DNA of 64,000 bases from Diphasiastrum complanatum (lineage: Eukaryota > Streptophyta > Lycopodiopsida > Lycopodiales > Lycopodiaceae). Position 1 is the stretch's first letter, and each line of letters begins with the position of its first letter. Where the stretch lies: the NCBI GenBank assembly GCA_029204225.1, contig CM055111.1, positions 13,742,477 to 13,806,476 of the forward strand, given 5' to 3'. Position numbers and translations under genes: made by a program. Below are positions 33,717 through 43,905 of this stretch, piece by piece. Under the pieces are notes generated by a model. The model did no database searches and had not been told where the DNA came from. It saw only the letters and a program-made list of their open reading frames with translations.

Positions 33717-34262
33717 TCAAAGATTATCAGGAATATGTGCATAAGCTGCACAGCCAAAGATTATGTTGTGAGACAGATTGGGCTTTCTACCCCACCATAA
33801 TTTGTGTGGTGTCATGTGAGGGACACCAGACTTCCATGTCCTGTTCTGGACGTATGCAGCTATAACTACTGCTTCAGCCCACAACAGTACCCTTGGAGCT
33901 TTCGAGTAGGCCATCATGCATCTGGCAGCTTCCATTAGGGTCCTATTCTTTTTTTCTACAACACCGTTGTGCTACGGTGTGTAGGCTGCAGTCCTTCTGT
34001 GAATGATGCCACGATCATTGCAGAAGTCAGTGAAGCGATTCGAGATGTATTCGCCACCTCGATCTGTTCTAATCTGCTTCACTTTGTTGTCTGTGCATCT
34101 CTCAGCCCAATTCACATATTCTGTGAATTTATCAAGTGCTTCAAATTTATTCTGAATAAAGTACACTCTGGCAAATTTACTATAATAAAAAATGAAGGTT
34201 ATGTGATATTTTGAGCCTCCTACTGAGATCACATTGAAAGGCCCACAAATGTCAAAATGCAC
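33717..34262 (-). pseudogene. Integrase core of copia A
   Basis: MHFDICGPFNVISVGGSKYH supplies the first aspartate, IRTDRGGEYISNRFTDFC the second, and HNGVVEKKNRTLMEAARCMM the glutamate. A stop between AAYTP and HNGV (about 33,970) breaks the frame. VLLWAEAVVIAAYVQNR and IFGCAAYAHIPDNL complete the core. It would insert element cDNA with a 5-bp stagger, which fits the observed duplications. Confidence 0.9.
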
Positions 34263-34283
34263 TAACTCTAGAATCTAGGTTGT

Positions 34284-34860
34284 TCAGTAGGAGTCTTTGA
34301 CAAATGGAGTGCATGACATCTTACCCTTCAGACATGCATCACAGGTGGTCGAACTAGTTGCATTCGAGATGTTGACTCCTATTATCGCTCCATGATGGCT
34401 TGCTTGGTAAAGTGCCATTGAGTTCATGTGGCATAGTCTCCTATGCCATAGAGTGTCTGGCAAATTATCATGAGTTTGATGCACTTGATCTGTAGGTAGG
34501 CATACCTTCAGGTGATACAGATTACATTTGCTTCTGCTTTGAGTGATCAGGGTACTGGTACTGGCATTAATAATGTTGCATGTTTCGTCAGAAAATGTCA
34601 CACGCATCCCTGCATCAGCTATCCTTGCCACAAAAAGCAAGTCTTGCTACAGTATAGGCACGAACAGAACATCTTTGAGTCATCTATCTTTGTCATTGGT
34701 GTTAAGCCACAGTGAACCAATACCGTTCACTTGATGTTTGGATCCATCTCCAAGAACAATGAATCTTGAAGGATCAGCACTTCTGAAATCAAACATAATT
34801 CATCTTGATGTCATGAAGTGTGAGGTGGCTCCTGAATCTAGGATCACCTCATGTGTGTTA
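34284..34860 (-). pseudogene. Protease and GAG-pre-integrase of copia A
   Basis: The protease active site EVILDSGATSHFMTSR is readable near 34,810-34,855 with an intact D-S-G. Stops follow in the rest of the protease. The frame 34,284-34,640 then gives LFVARIADAGMRVTF and LWHRRLCHMNSMALYQ, then TCDACLKGKMSCTPF: the histidine and cysteine residues of the pre-integrase zinc-binding domain. Confidence 0.85.
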
Positions 34861-34886
34861 GATGTTGACGCTGCACACAGATCTGC

Positions 34887-35860
34887 TCAAATGTAGGCAG
34901 TCGAACAATTTCTATTTGACATTTTTGAGCTCTCAAGCTCCTTGACATAGGACGAACTGTTTTTGTTCTCTTGTTTGTTCAGTGCTGATTTATTCCTCGG
35001 GTTCAGGTGACAATCCATGGCTGCATGACCCTTCTTGTGGCAGTGGATACACTCAATTTTTGGATTGAGCCAACATGTGTCAACTATGTGCCCATCTCGT
35101 CTGCATCTCACGCAAGTCTTCTTTTCTCCACCTTGTTGTTTCAACCTCCCCTCTACTTACTGATCATGATCCTGCCTTTGATTCACCTCCCTCTTAGGCT
35201 TGAATGGTTTCTTGGATTTTTCTCTATTGTCGTAGAGGGCCTAGTCAGAACCATCCTTGTGATCAAGGTGTTCTCTTGCCTCAACTTCCTCTTGAATCTC
35301 GACAATTGCCTTTTCGAGGGTCATTGTAGGATCTTTCGCAAGCAGGGTTCTGTTGTCTGGAAAAATCTGGGTAAGGCTCTCAATAGGTAAGTGAGCTGCT
35401 TCTCAATTGACACTGTGTTCTTTGCTCCAGAGTTATGTAGTGATAGAAATAGATCCTTCATCTTCCTTACAAAGGAAGTGAGGTCTTTCCCATCCCATTG
35501 TAGATTTGTCAGCTGATCTTCCAGCATCATTATTTGACTTCTTGATTTCGTTTGAAATCTCGTGAGTAGTGTATCCCACATCTCCTTAGCTTTGGAGAGT
35601 GTAGCCAGGTCAAGTGTGAGACTATCTTTGATGGATGAAGATAACAAGGCTACTGCCTTGTCATTTTTCTCCCTCCACTCGCGTAGCTCTTTGCCTAATG
35701 TCGTAGGCATCTATTTTGTGCCATCCACCCAAGGGAATAAACCTTCACCTTTGAGTATCAAAGATGTCTTAACTTTCCAGGCTAGAAAGTTAGATCCCGA
35801 AGAATCTAGAACTATAAATATCTTGCTCTGTATGCTGTTGATTGAAGACATTGCTTCTGA
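34887..35860 (-). pseudogene. Gag of copia A
   Basis: Gag begins near 35,850 with NFLAWKVKTSLILKGEGLF, has a stop before MPTTLGKELREW, and continues as an open frame 35,321-35,710 with the UBN2-like AKEMWDTLLTRFQTKSRSQI and LTYLLRALPRFFQT blocks. After a shift, 34,887-35,144 holds two zinc knuckles, CVRCRRDGHIVDTC and CIHCHKKGHAAMDC (both C-x2-C-x4-H-x4-C). Confidence 0.85.
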
Positions 35861-35948
35861 AGTGCATTCTCTTGTTGATGGTTGTTTGTTTGAATGCTTG
35901 GCCTCCTGGATCTAATAACCTTTGGCTATGTCTAATTATGACAAGGTA

Positions 35949-35961
35949 GGCTCTGATATCA
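35949..35961 (-). promoter_or_regulatory. Primer-binding site of copia A
   Basis: On the minus strand TGATATCAGAGCC begins one base inside the 5' LTR end. It matches the tRNA-iMet site except for one base (TGATATC for TGGTATC). Confidence 0.85.
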
Positions 35962-35962
35962 C

Positions 35963-36899
35963 TGATGTCATGAATCATGCGAATGGTAGTCGCAAAAAAC
36001 ACAACAATTCGGATGGATTTCAAATGTGATTGCTGGTCACTGTTAGCTGTATCATTCCTACAGTCCTCCAAAATGTAGATTTCACTGTTGTACTACATTA
36101 ACAGATTAATGTAGCATTCAACAAAATTCAAACCAAGGTGTGGAATTAAATGAACAAGTGAATTTGAATAGCAGCAGACTAATTTACATTCAAGATCAGA
36201 CAAGATAAGAGTGATATGTGCGCAACGGTTACAAAAATTATCTATTGATTCTTCTGATTCTTCAAGCATTGCATGCAGATCCACGATGTGCGTTGGCTTG
36301 AGAGAAATACAGTTCTCCCATGAGTAATGTCTCACTTACCAACGGACTTGTGGATCTATAGATCCTATGCAGAATTGTCTCGCACGCAGGCAGACGTGTA
36401 TTCTGTCTGTGTGTCTTCTTGCTTACTAGCATAAGACTACTTCATGTGTGTGTATCAAGTATCATCCATAAAGTATTTAGTTGCATCGTGTAACTTCTAG
36501 ATTAGCGTGATTAAACATCTACAACTAATCACAATTACAAGAGTGGTAGATTAGTCACGACCTAGAGTGTATCTACAGACGTCATGCTATTAGATCAGAT
36601 ATTTGTACTTTTGGGTACTTGCATGATCTTGCTAGTCCTTTTTGGAGCGTGAGGACAGAAAAGGTGTCGCGACATTTTCATGTCACCTCGAGTCGTTTGA
36701 CTTTCTCGTCGTCTGGCTTTCTCCTGCTGTACCGCAAAAAATTCTCTTTCGCAAATTTTTCGTATTCATGTCTTTTCGTCAGGGTGTTCGCGAACATTTT
36801 CGCTTCATGTCTTTTGACTTTCGCATTCGCGAACATTTTTGTCAGGCAGAGGGCTGAAGGCTAGCAAAGCTTTGGTAATAGAAGCATTTTGTTTCTTCA
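35963..36899 (-). repeat. Copia A 5' LTR
   Basis: 937 bases starting (plus strand) TGATGTCATGAATCATGCG and ending GTTTCTTCA. It matches 30,726-31,671 with many transitions and a few small gaps. Both LTRs contain TTTCGCAAA/GAAGG-type and TTCGTGTCTTTT words. The LTR holds the element promoter; I could not pick one TATA box with confidence. Confidence 0.92.
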
Positions 36900-36904
36900 C
36901 CTCT
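36900..36904. repeat. Target-site duplication of copia A (right)
   Basis: CCTCT follows the LTR end TTCA and is identical to 30,721-30,725. Confidence 0.85.
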
Positions 36905-37640
36905 TTGGCTAACTGACAAGGTTTACCCTCAACCACATAAGACTCGACAAATGGCTTGAGTTTTGGCCAATAAAACTCTCTTCTAACCAAGTCTAAAGTG
37001 GTATTTCATGAGGTTATTCAAATGGAAAAACATTTTTCAATTCAATTAAAATCTTATTCTTCTCAATTTGTTCCTGATCTAAGTCCACTGAGTTAAGAAT
37101 CTTTGACAATTCACAACTACTTAGATGCATTTCAAAGCAATCCAAAATGGGTTTGGCAAACAAAGAATAAGCTTCATACTGTGAATCATCAAAAACTTCC
37201 ATTACATTAGCAATTGAAGTCATCCCAGATGGATGTACATATATGTCACCAAATAATGTAACTACTTCCTTACCATCCTGAAAAGAGAGCACATGCTTTT
37301 CAAAATCTATATCAAGAGGATTTCTTAAGTAACCACTCATACCCTAGAATTATGTCTGTACGTGCTAAATTTAAAACATGAAAATCTATTAACTCTCTGT
37401 AATCTTGTATCCAAACTGGGATTTTTGGAACTTTGACATCTCATGTCTCCAACTGTGCACCTAAAGCTAGATATACTTTATATCTATGATCATTGCCTTT
37501 AGTTTCCGAGCTGAGTTTTTGCACAAGACCAGAGTCAATAAAATTATGAGTTGAACCACTCTCTACCAATATACTCACTTCATGTCTTTTAACAACGTCG
37601 TTCAAACGAAATAATTCATTAGGCAAGAATGAAGCAGTAC
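36905..37640 (-). pseudogene. Protease, linker and integrase N-terminus of gypsy copy 3
   Basis: From high to low coordinates: a protease active site VSILVESGSTHNFIDSGLVQ (37,441-37,626), with E-S-G where D-S-G is normal; then a frame 37,014-37,340 with PLDIDFEKHVLSFQDGKEV and a lead-in to RT ending ELKNVFPFE; then a direct jump near 36,993 to LVRREFYWPKLKPFVESYV with CKPCQLAKE-like integrase zinc-binding residues. RT and RNase H are therefore deleted between about 37,000 and 36,990. Confidence 0.85.
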
Positions 37641-38150
37641 TGAATGAACATTCACAATTAACCTAACAGTAGATAGATCTGAATCACACCTATGCACAAT
37701 GAATAGGACGAAGGTTATTTTTCTGAATTTTTTAGGGTTTTGATGGTTTTTTGGTGTTCTCTTCAGAGCTCGACCACGTCCAAATCTTGAGCTCTCAACC
37801 GTGCCACTCCATTACGCTCTCGACCGAGGCTGAATACTCCATCACGTTTCCATACCATCTCAACCGACTGTTATTCATTCAAAATCTCCAACAGGTCTCC
37901 ATTGCATCTTGACCAAGCCAGCAGTTGCTCAGATTTCGACCTCGCCAGCACGCGCTAAGATTTCAACTGGGTCCTAAATGGGGTAACTCGACCGTGCCTT
38001 ACCTCCGTCAGCACTCGACCAACACCTCCATTACACGCTCGACCGAGTCGGACCTCCATCACCATCTCGACCGAGCTTTACCTCCATCCACTCTCAACCC
38101 TCGCATATTAAATGAAAGTGTGTCTTTCGTTTTGAAGGTACAGACTCAAT
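37641..38150. repeat. Degenerate CTCGACCGA-type repeat block
   Basis: CTCGACC, CTCTCGACCGAG and CATCTCGACCGAGC words recur at irregular 20-40 bp spacing between about 37,765 and 38,100, each followed by TACCTCCATC- or CTCCATTAC-like text. The core is the same as in the ordered minisatellite at 61.4-61.95 kb, so this may be a decayed leader of a related gypsy element. No gene is supported. Confidence 0.6.
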
Positions 38151-38992
38151 ATTAAAGTATCTAGTCGTAAAAAAACAAAAATAAATAAATAAACAAAATA
38201 CACTATCTACGAAAATAAATAATATACACAATCTACAAAACAATGTGTATGATATTGGTAGCGAAGACTGTCATTTTTTTTGTTCAAATGTATGAGCGAA
38301 CAATGTATGAGTGAAAAAAATGTATGAGCAAAAAAATGTATGGGCGAAAAATGCGATGGTTCATTGTGTCGCAGTTTTTGCTTTCCAAAATGGTAAATTG
38401 AGCAACATAACAAATTCCAAAAATAGTGTCATATTTCTCACAAACTATCATAAAAATTATAAATGCGAAGGTGCTAGGTTTTCCGCATATTTCCAATATG
38501 CTGTTAACATGGAAACATGGTGGAAACAAAGGAACATAACAAAATGATATGCAACATACTAGCGAAATATTATTATTTTTTGCAAATTTCCCGAAGGTCA
38601 AAGATGGAACGAAGGTAAGTCTCAAGAATGCAAAGGTTGGAGTGTTGCAATTTCCGTGTTTCGAAAAATGGTGGATTTACTTACCATACCATATTCCAAA
38701 ACAGTGTCACATTTTTCGTAAGAAATATAGTGACTTATTGATGAAGCGAAGGTGCCGACATTTTTGCAAAAAAAAATGCAACGGGAAATACAAATGTAGC
38801 GGTGTCATCTTTTTTGCACATTTTTGCGAAGGTGAAGGATTGACCAATAGTGGAAATAACAAGTTGGATGAAATGTGAACAGTGTCGCAAATTTCGTTAC
38901 AACATATGGGCAAAAAATACGAAGGTGCAAGTGTCGCAAATTTCGCAAACTACAGTGGAGATTATTGGACCAAAGGTGACGAGTTTTTCAAA
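38151..38992. repeat. Degenerate repeat rich in GCGAAGGTG and TTTCGCAAA words
   Basis: TGCGAAGGTG, GCGAAGGTGC, TTTTTGCG and GTGTCGCAAATTTCGCAAA recur without a strict period. The same vocabulary appears at 54.35-54.8 kb and 55.4-55.7 kb, and more weakly in the copia A LTRs. Tandem TGTATGAGCGAA/TGAGCAAAA words lie at 38,288-38,350. No gene is recognised. Confidence 0.55.
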
Positions 38993-40150
38993 CTAGATGA
39001 AATGTGAACAATGTCGGAAATTTTGCATGTTTCGCAAAAACTGGACTTGCCTTACTCGAGTATCAAGTAAATGTCCTTCAAGATTGACTAACTGAAGTGA
39101 TCCATTGTTAAAAACTTCTATGAGTTTGTAAGGTCCCATCCATCTGGTATGTAATTTTCCAAGAGAGAACATGTGTCTGTTATCATACAGAAGCACGTAG
39201 TCCCCTCGTTTTATTTTTATTTTTTTAATAGATTGATCGAAAAAAAATTCTTTTATTCTGAACTCGTTCAGTCTCAATTAATGAAAGACGACGATCCTCC
39301 TCCAGTTGCGCCAAAGCTATCATTCGCTCTCGGAGACTATACTGTTCATCCATTTGCTCTTCATTACTAATGCAAAATGTCGGAACTTCGAATTCTATTG
39401 GTAATATGGGATGCATTCCATACACAAGATAGTATGGAATCTACATAGTTGTGATCTTTTCGGCAGTTTTGTATGCCCATAAGACAGATGGTAACTTCTG
39501 ATCCCAATCAGAAGAATGCGTTTCCGTTACTTTATTTAGAATTTTACACAAAATCCCGGTTGCCCGTTCCGTAAGCCCATTTGCTTTAGGATTATATGGA
39601 GTGGTTTGGCGATGTGTAATGGAGAAGTATGATAACATAGCCTCGATGGTCTGTTAAGGGAATGGGTTCCCCTATTGCTAACGAGTTCTAAGGGACATCC
39701 ATAACGTGTAATAATGTTTTGGAATAAAAACTTTGCTACAGCCTTAGTGTCATTTTTAATTGTGGCTTCGGCCTCTACCATCTTGGTAGCATAGTCTGTA
39801 GCAACAAGAATGTAACGTCGACGAGTTTTACGAGTGATCGATTTGATAGGCCCTACAAAATCTATCCCCCACTTCTCAAAAAGTGCTAAGAGAATAATCG
39901 GAGTAAGTGGCCAATGTGTCGCGAAGCTAGGTTTTCCCATCCTCTGACATGCATCACATTTTTGAATGAAGAATTTAACATCTCTATAGACGGTAGGCCA
40001 CCAATATTTAGCATTAAGGATCTTTCTTGCAGTATTTTTAAGAGCATAGTGACCCCCCAAATCTTTCTCATATAATGCACTTATTACAGTGGTCGTCTCG
40101 GTTGGTTTTACCCATCGGCGAAGGCTATCGTCAACTCCTAATTTATACAA
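38993..40150 (-). pseudogene. Integrase of gypsy copy 2
   Basis: The zinc domain HYALKNTARKILNAKYWWP with CDACQRMGKPS is followed by the core: FEKWGIDFVGPIKSITRKTR, ILVATDYATKMVEAEATIKN, YGCPLELVSNRGTHSLN (second aspartate changed to N in VSNRG). After a frameshift come TTPYNPKANGLTERATGILC and LPSVLWAYKT. The C-terminal part reads RRLSLIETERVQNKRIFF, YVLLYDNRHMFSLGKLHTRW and MGPYKLIEVFNNGSLQLVNL. Confidence 0.9.
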
Positions 40151-40237
40151 TATTTTATTTATAATCGTATAAGGTCCTACTTTTGAAAGGAAAACAATCT
40201 TTTGCTGTTTATTAAAATGATCAGGATAAATTTGGTC

Positions 40238-40780
40238 CTATAAAAAGTTAATAATGTCCATATAAATTGATGTTTCCGATTGAATACGCATTATATTTTC
40301 ATCCAGATATTCATCAGAAATGGGATCAAACTGATTTTTCGTTTGGAGGCGGGATATATAATCAACATTTTGATGATCCTTGTCTCTTCTTAATTCTACT
40401 TCATAATTACACTCATCTAATAACAATACCCATCTAGCTACCCTACCCGAAAGATGAGGTTTATTCACTAAATGTTTCAATGCATAGTGTAACTACATGA
40501 AAAACAAAAGGGTATCCTGAAAGATAATGTCTATGTTTCTTTACTGAATAAATCATTCCTGGTGCTTCACGCTCTGTAGCAGAATAGTTCTTTTCTGATG
40601 CTGCAAGTTGTCTACCCGCATAATAAATTGGATAATCTATATTTTGGTCATCTTTTTGACTAAGCACTACACCTATTGCAAATGATGATTTATCTACATA
40701 TACATGGAACTTTTTAGCCCAATCTGGAGGTCTAACTCCAGTTGCTTCTGCTAATGATTGTTTTAACTTATCAAAAGCTT
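40238..40780 (-). pseudogene. RNase H of gypsy copy 2
   Basis: PPDWAKKFHVYVDKSSFAIG has the first catalytic aspartate (YVDKS). IYYAGRQLAASEKNYSATER carries the glutamate region. VKKHRHYLSGYPFVFH follows, and after a frameshift ARWVLLLDECNYEVELRRDK with HQNVDYISRL. This is the standard gypsy RNase H and its tail. Confidence 0.88.
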
Positions 40781-40799
40781 GCTGATGTTCTTGTGACCA

Positions 40800-41720
40800 A
40801 TGATACTCAACAAATTTTTTTAATAAGCTTGTTAAAGGAGTTACTACTATGGCATAATCCTTAATTATCCTACGATAATATCCTATGTGTCCTAGAAAAC
40901 CTCTAAGCTCTCATAAATTGGTTGGTTCTAGTAGCTCTAAAATCATTTTCACTTTTTCGATGTCGGCTTGAATGCCATCCTTTGAAATTTATGTCCTAAC
41001 AGGATGATTTCCCTCATGCCAAAATAACACTTGGTCTGATGCAATTTAAGAGATGTCTCTTGACATCTTCTCAATGTCTTTTCTAATGCGTCTAAGTGGT
41101 CTTTAGTTGATGAATAGACACAGAAGTCATCCATGAAAATTTCTAAAAACTTCCGTAATTTTTTTTTGAAAAATGTTCGTCATCATACGTTGGAATGTGG
41201 CAGGTGCATTACAAAGACCAAAGGGCATTCGCGTATACGCGTACGTCTCCCAATCAGTGGTAAAAGTGGTCTTGGATCTATCTTCCTCCTTAATAAAAAC
41301 TTGATTATAACCTGAGAATCCGTCTAAAAAACTATAACGTTCATGACCAGCTACCTAATCAAGAATGGTATTTGTATAAGGCAGAGGATGATAATCCTTT
41401 GCTATAGCAACATTTAGTTTCCTAAAATCTTGACAAACTCTAATCTTGCCCGTCTTCTTCTTAGGTACTATAACTATCGGTGACACCCACTCACTGCTTA
41501 GAACAGGATATATAATACCCACTCTAAGACATCTATCTAATTCGTCTTTAACTAACAAGGAATACTTCAAATTTAATCTATATTGGCACTCCCTAATAGG
41601 TATTGTTCCCTGAATAAGATCTATTCTATGTTCTCCCCATTTAACTAGTATTCCTATTAAATTGTCCATCGACCAAGCAAATATGTTTTGATATTTCTGA
41701 AGAAGAAATATATACTCTTC
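40800..41720 (-). pseudogene. Reverse transcriptase of gypsy copy 2
   Basis: Landmarks: GTIPIRECQYRLN, PIVIVPKKKTGKIRVCQDFR, KLNVAIAKDYHPLP, RYSFLDGFSGYNQVFIKEED (first aspartate), TRMPFGLCNAPATFQRMM, then, after a frameshift in an A run near 41,165, EIFMDDFCVYSSTKDHLDAL with both catalytic aspartates, and CYFGMREIILLGHKF. Apart from the frameshift and the stop near 41,355 the domain is complete. Confidence 0.9.
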
Positions 41721-41959
41721 ACGTTTTTGGTCTGATTGGTGTTTAAATAAATTTTAAATTTTACCTTTATTAATTTCTATTTCTACATAATCTGTCTTAT
41801 CTACCATTCCTTCGGTCAAACTTGCTTTGGTTTTACCCAGAACTTCCCCTGACTCAGATGTTGTTGGTAGTTCCATGTCCTCTTCCTCGTCAATCTCATA
41901 GCATTCTATAAAATTGATCCAAGATTTAGTAAGTCTGGCTAACTCCTCACCTCATCTCA

Positions 41960-42545
41960 AAAGGTGACCCCCATTGGACTGGCTGTGAGAATGCCTGAAA
42001 AAAATATTTGTTTGGTAGACCAATTTATAATAGCATATGCCTGATATACCCATGGTCTTCCAAATAATATTGAATATATTGGTGTATCTACTGGGTTTAT
42101 GGCAAAGAAATTCATAACGAACGTCTCTGTCTCTATAACGACACTAATACCCTTTAGCTCACCTATTGGTATGCATTTGGATGCGTCTGCTAAATGGATT
42201 TCATGGTAAGTAATAGGCTATATATGTTTTTCTAGTCCTAATTTCTTAACCATTGTCTCAGTTATTAAGCTGATACTAGATCTTGAGTCTATTAGTATTC
42301 TATCTATAGTACGATCTCCTATAATAGCACTAATCTTTGGGACTCCACAGTCTTCTCTATCTACATATTCTACTTTATTACTGTATGCAGGTCTACTTAA
42401 TGTGACAAATCTCTCCCCTTTCTCAGTCCTTACGGACTGAAGTCCTTCATCCTCTGAGGTATAGCCCGAGGATGATGTAGGTGTCTCACCTTCATACTTA
42501 TCCTTTTCCCAGGATATCGTAATTCTTTTATGACTTTTCTCCGTC
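41960..42545 (-). pseudogene. Second protease-like domain of gypsy copy 2
   Basis: A second retropepsin-like domain follows the first in the same pol. RILIDSRSSISLITETMVKK corresponds to the active site, with D-S-R instead of D-S-G. YHEIHLADASKCIPIGELKG parallels the first domain's LRLADATRRSPIGEL. ILFGRPWVYQAYAIINW parallels LLGQPWLYQADVITHW. A stop at about 42,215 interrupts it. It leads naturally into the RT approach (FLLQKYQNIFAWSM). The altered active site suggests it is not catalytic alone. Confidence 0.8.
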
Positions 42546-42548
42546 GGT

Positions 42549-42742
42549 GTCTCCAATATAGACTGTAACTTGGGACAATTCTGAAGGTAATCTCCTTCTT
42601 CTTCCAGTGGGTTATGACATCGGCTTGGTAGAGCCATGGTTGTCCTAATAATTTGTACGACGATTCTCTTGTAGTCCTTAATATAATAAAATCCATTAGG
42701 AACTTATGGTCTCCAATATAGACTGTAACTTGGGACAATTCT
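42549..42742. repeat. 34-bp direct repeat, 160 bp apart, in gypsy copy 2
   Basis: Bases 42,549-42,582 and 42,709-42,742 are identical (GTCTCCAATATAGACTGTAA then CTTGGGACAATTCT). The upper copy is native to the first protease (encodes GELSQVTVYIGD on the minus strand). The lower copy sits just after that protease's end and, being not a multiple of three long, puts the following sequence out of frame. It looks like a template-slip or repair insertion. Confidence 0.9.
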
Positions 42743-43700
42743 CCTATCGGTGATCTTCTAGTTGCATCAGCTAACCTTAAATGTCTTAATGTGGGTGCTA
42801 TTCTATGGTGAATACCTAACTCATATGCTGTTTCTTCAGTCATTATATTTACGCTAGATCCGGAATCTATGGGCACACTATCTAAAATATAGCCATTGAT
42901 TACTACCTGAATCTCGGGTTGACCTTCATCACCGTAGTTCACTAGTCCTACTTTGACTAATGGTAACTTCGCTTTTCTTTTGTTTTTCCTTTGCAAAAAT
43001 TGCTTAATTTCTTTCTTATAATATTGATTATCCTCTAATAATCGTTTAAAAGTTATATTGGGCATTTTGGAGACAAGGTCTTCCACTATATCATATGAAC
43101 AATATATAAGTGACGATAGATCTCTAGGTATCTCGCTACTTGTAACTGGATCTGAGAATGTTACTTTTTTAACTCTTCTGATTTCTTCGTCTAAAAGCTT
43201 TTTAGCTTCCGAACTAATATCAACATCATAATGTTTTTCAATAGGCCTATCAAGGTCTAATTCTTTACTATTAGAAATTTCTACTGGTTGTTTTGCGACT
43301 TTCACTTTTTCTATCGCGTTTTTCGCAGATTTCATTTTCTTAATGTTCTTTTTATCTTTAAGAGTTGAAACATCTTTACTACTTCCAATAGTTACTTTAT
43401 TCATCTCTACATCTAAATTAGGCCATTGATGGTCTTGATCTTGTGATTCGGACTCTACTTCTATCCTTTGAACTACCATGTCAGTGTTAGTTTTAGATGG
43501 CCGAAGCTCATCTTCTCTAGGCAAGTTTACAAACCTCGGTTTAGACCGCGACTGTTGTGGCTGAGGACATTTAGCAGTGACATGCCCTTCACCTTTACAG
43601 TTAGCACAGAGCGGCACATATCCTAATGACCTCTTGGGTTCAGGACAATCAGACAAATAGAAACTCGGGTCTCCGCAATTATAGCACGAACCCCTTACTT
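42570..43700 (-). pseudogene. Gag C-terminus and first protease of gypsy copy 2
   Basis: A 408-codon frame (43,656 to 42,430) begins inside a zinc knuckle region. CYNCGDPSFYLSDC lies just upstream (F in place of the H), and CANCKGEGHVTAKC is intact. A long lysine-rich linker follows. The retropepsin is then VPIDSGSSVNIMTEETAYEL, LRHLRLADATRRSPIGELSQ, YKLLGQPWLYQADVITHWKK: a complete domain with an intact D-S-G. The rest of the frame (below about 42,585) is out of phase because of a 34-base duplication. Confidence 0.85.
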
Positions 43701-43905
43701 TGGGTGGAGGAGTGGAATCTCTTTCCCTCCTCTACGCAAAATAGTGTATTGTTGACCAGTAAGTGGTTTTAGTATAATATTCTTTTGATTAGTGGGAGTT
43801 GTAGTATCCTCCTCATGATTATTAACCAGACAGAGGAATAATTCCTCTTCTAAATAGTTAGTCTGTAAACTGGGACAGTTAGTGTTAGAATGACCTTCCA
43901 GTTAG

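Larger units (their letters stand above)
30726..36899 (-). mobile_element. Complete Ty1/copia element 'copia A', nested
   Basis: A 6174-bp element with both LTRs, primer site, gag, protease, integrase, RT, RNase H and polypurine tract in copia order on the minus strand, inserted in the integrase of a gypsy chromovirus. The LTRs differ at roughly one base in eleven over the first 160 bases by eye, largely C/T and G/A changes, so the insertion is old. Stops, frameshifts and a changed catalytic motif (YVND) show it is dead. Confidence 0.92.
29751..37640 (-). mobile_element. Ty3/gypsy chromovirus (copy 3), split by nested copia
   Basis: Two separated parts, 36,905-37,640 and 29,751-30,720, form one gypsy element on the minus strand. 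The first carries protease and the N-terminal region of integrase. The second carries the integrase core and chromodomain. Copia A (30,726-36,899) sits between them with 5-bp target duplications. Joining the flanks restores an uninterrupted integrase reading (CQLAKEE... into ...WKSIFMDFVVGLPK). RT and RNase H are deleted and gag is missing. Confidence 0.85.
38993..43905 (-). mobile_element. Ty3/gypsy element, copy 2 (Tat/Athila-like), minus strand
   Basis: A nearly full pol region in the order zinc knuckle, protease, second protease-like domain, RT, RNase H, integrase. The IFMDDF form of the RT catalytic motif and the CDACQRMGKPS integrase zinc region suggest the Tat/Athila side of plant gypsy. 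No chromodomain is seen. The 5' end is cut near 43,905 where a plus-strand LTR begins, and the 3' side runs into repeat sequence. There are many stops and frameshifts. Confidence 0.9.

Noticed and set aside
30062-37640. Reading the copia A and gypsy domains as one mixed element
   Set aside because: The 5-bp duplications and the restored integrase frame show two separate elements, one inside the other.
42218-42637. The overlapping frames at 42,430-42,637 as a programmed frameshift
   Set aside because: The overlap is explained by the 34-bp duplicated insert, and no slippery site or pseudoknot was evident.
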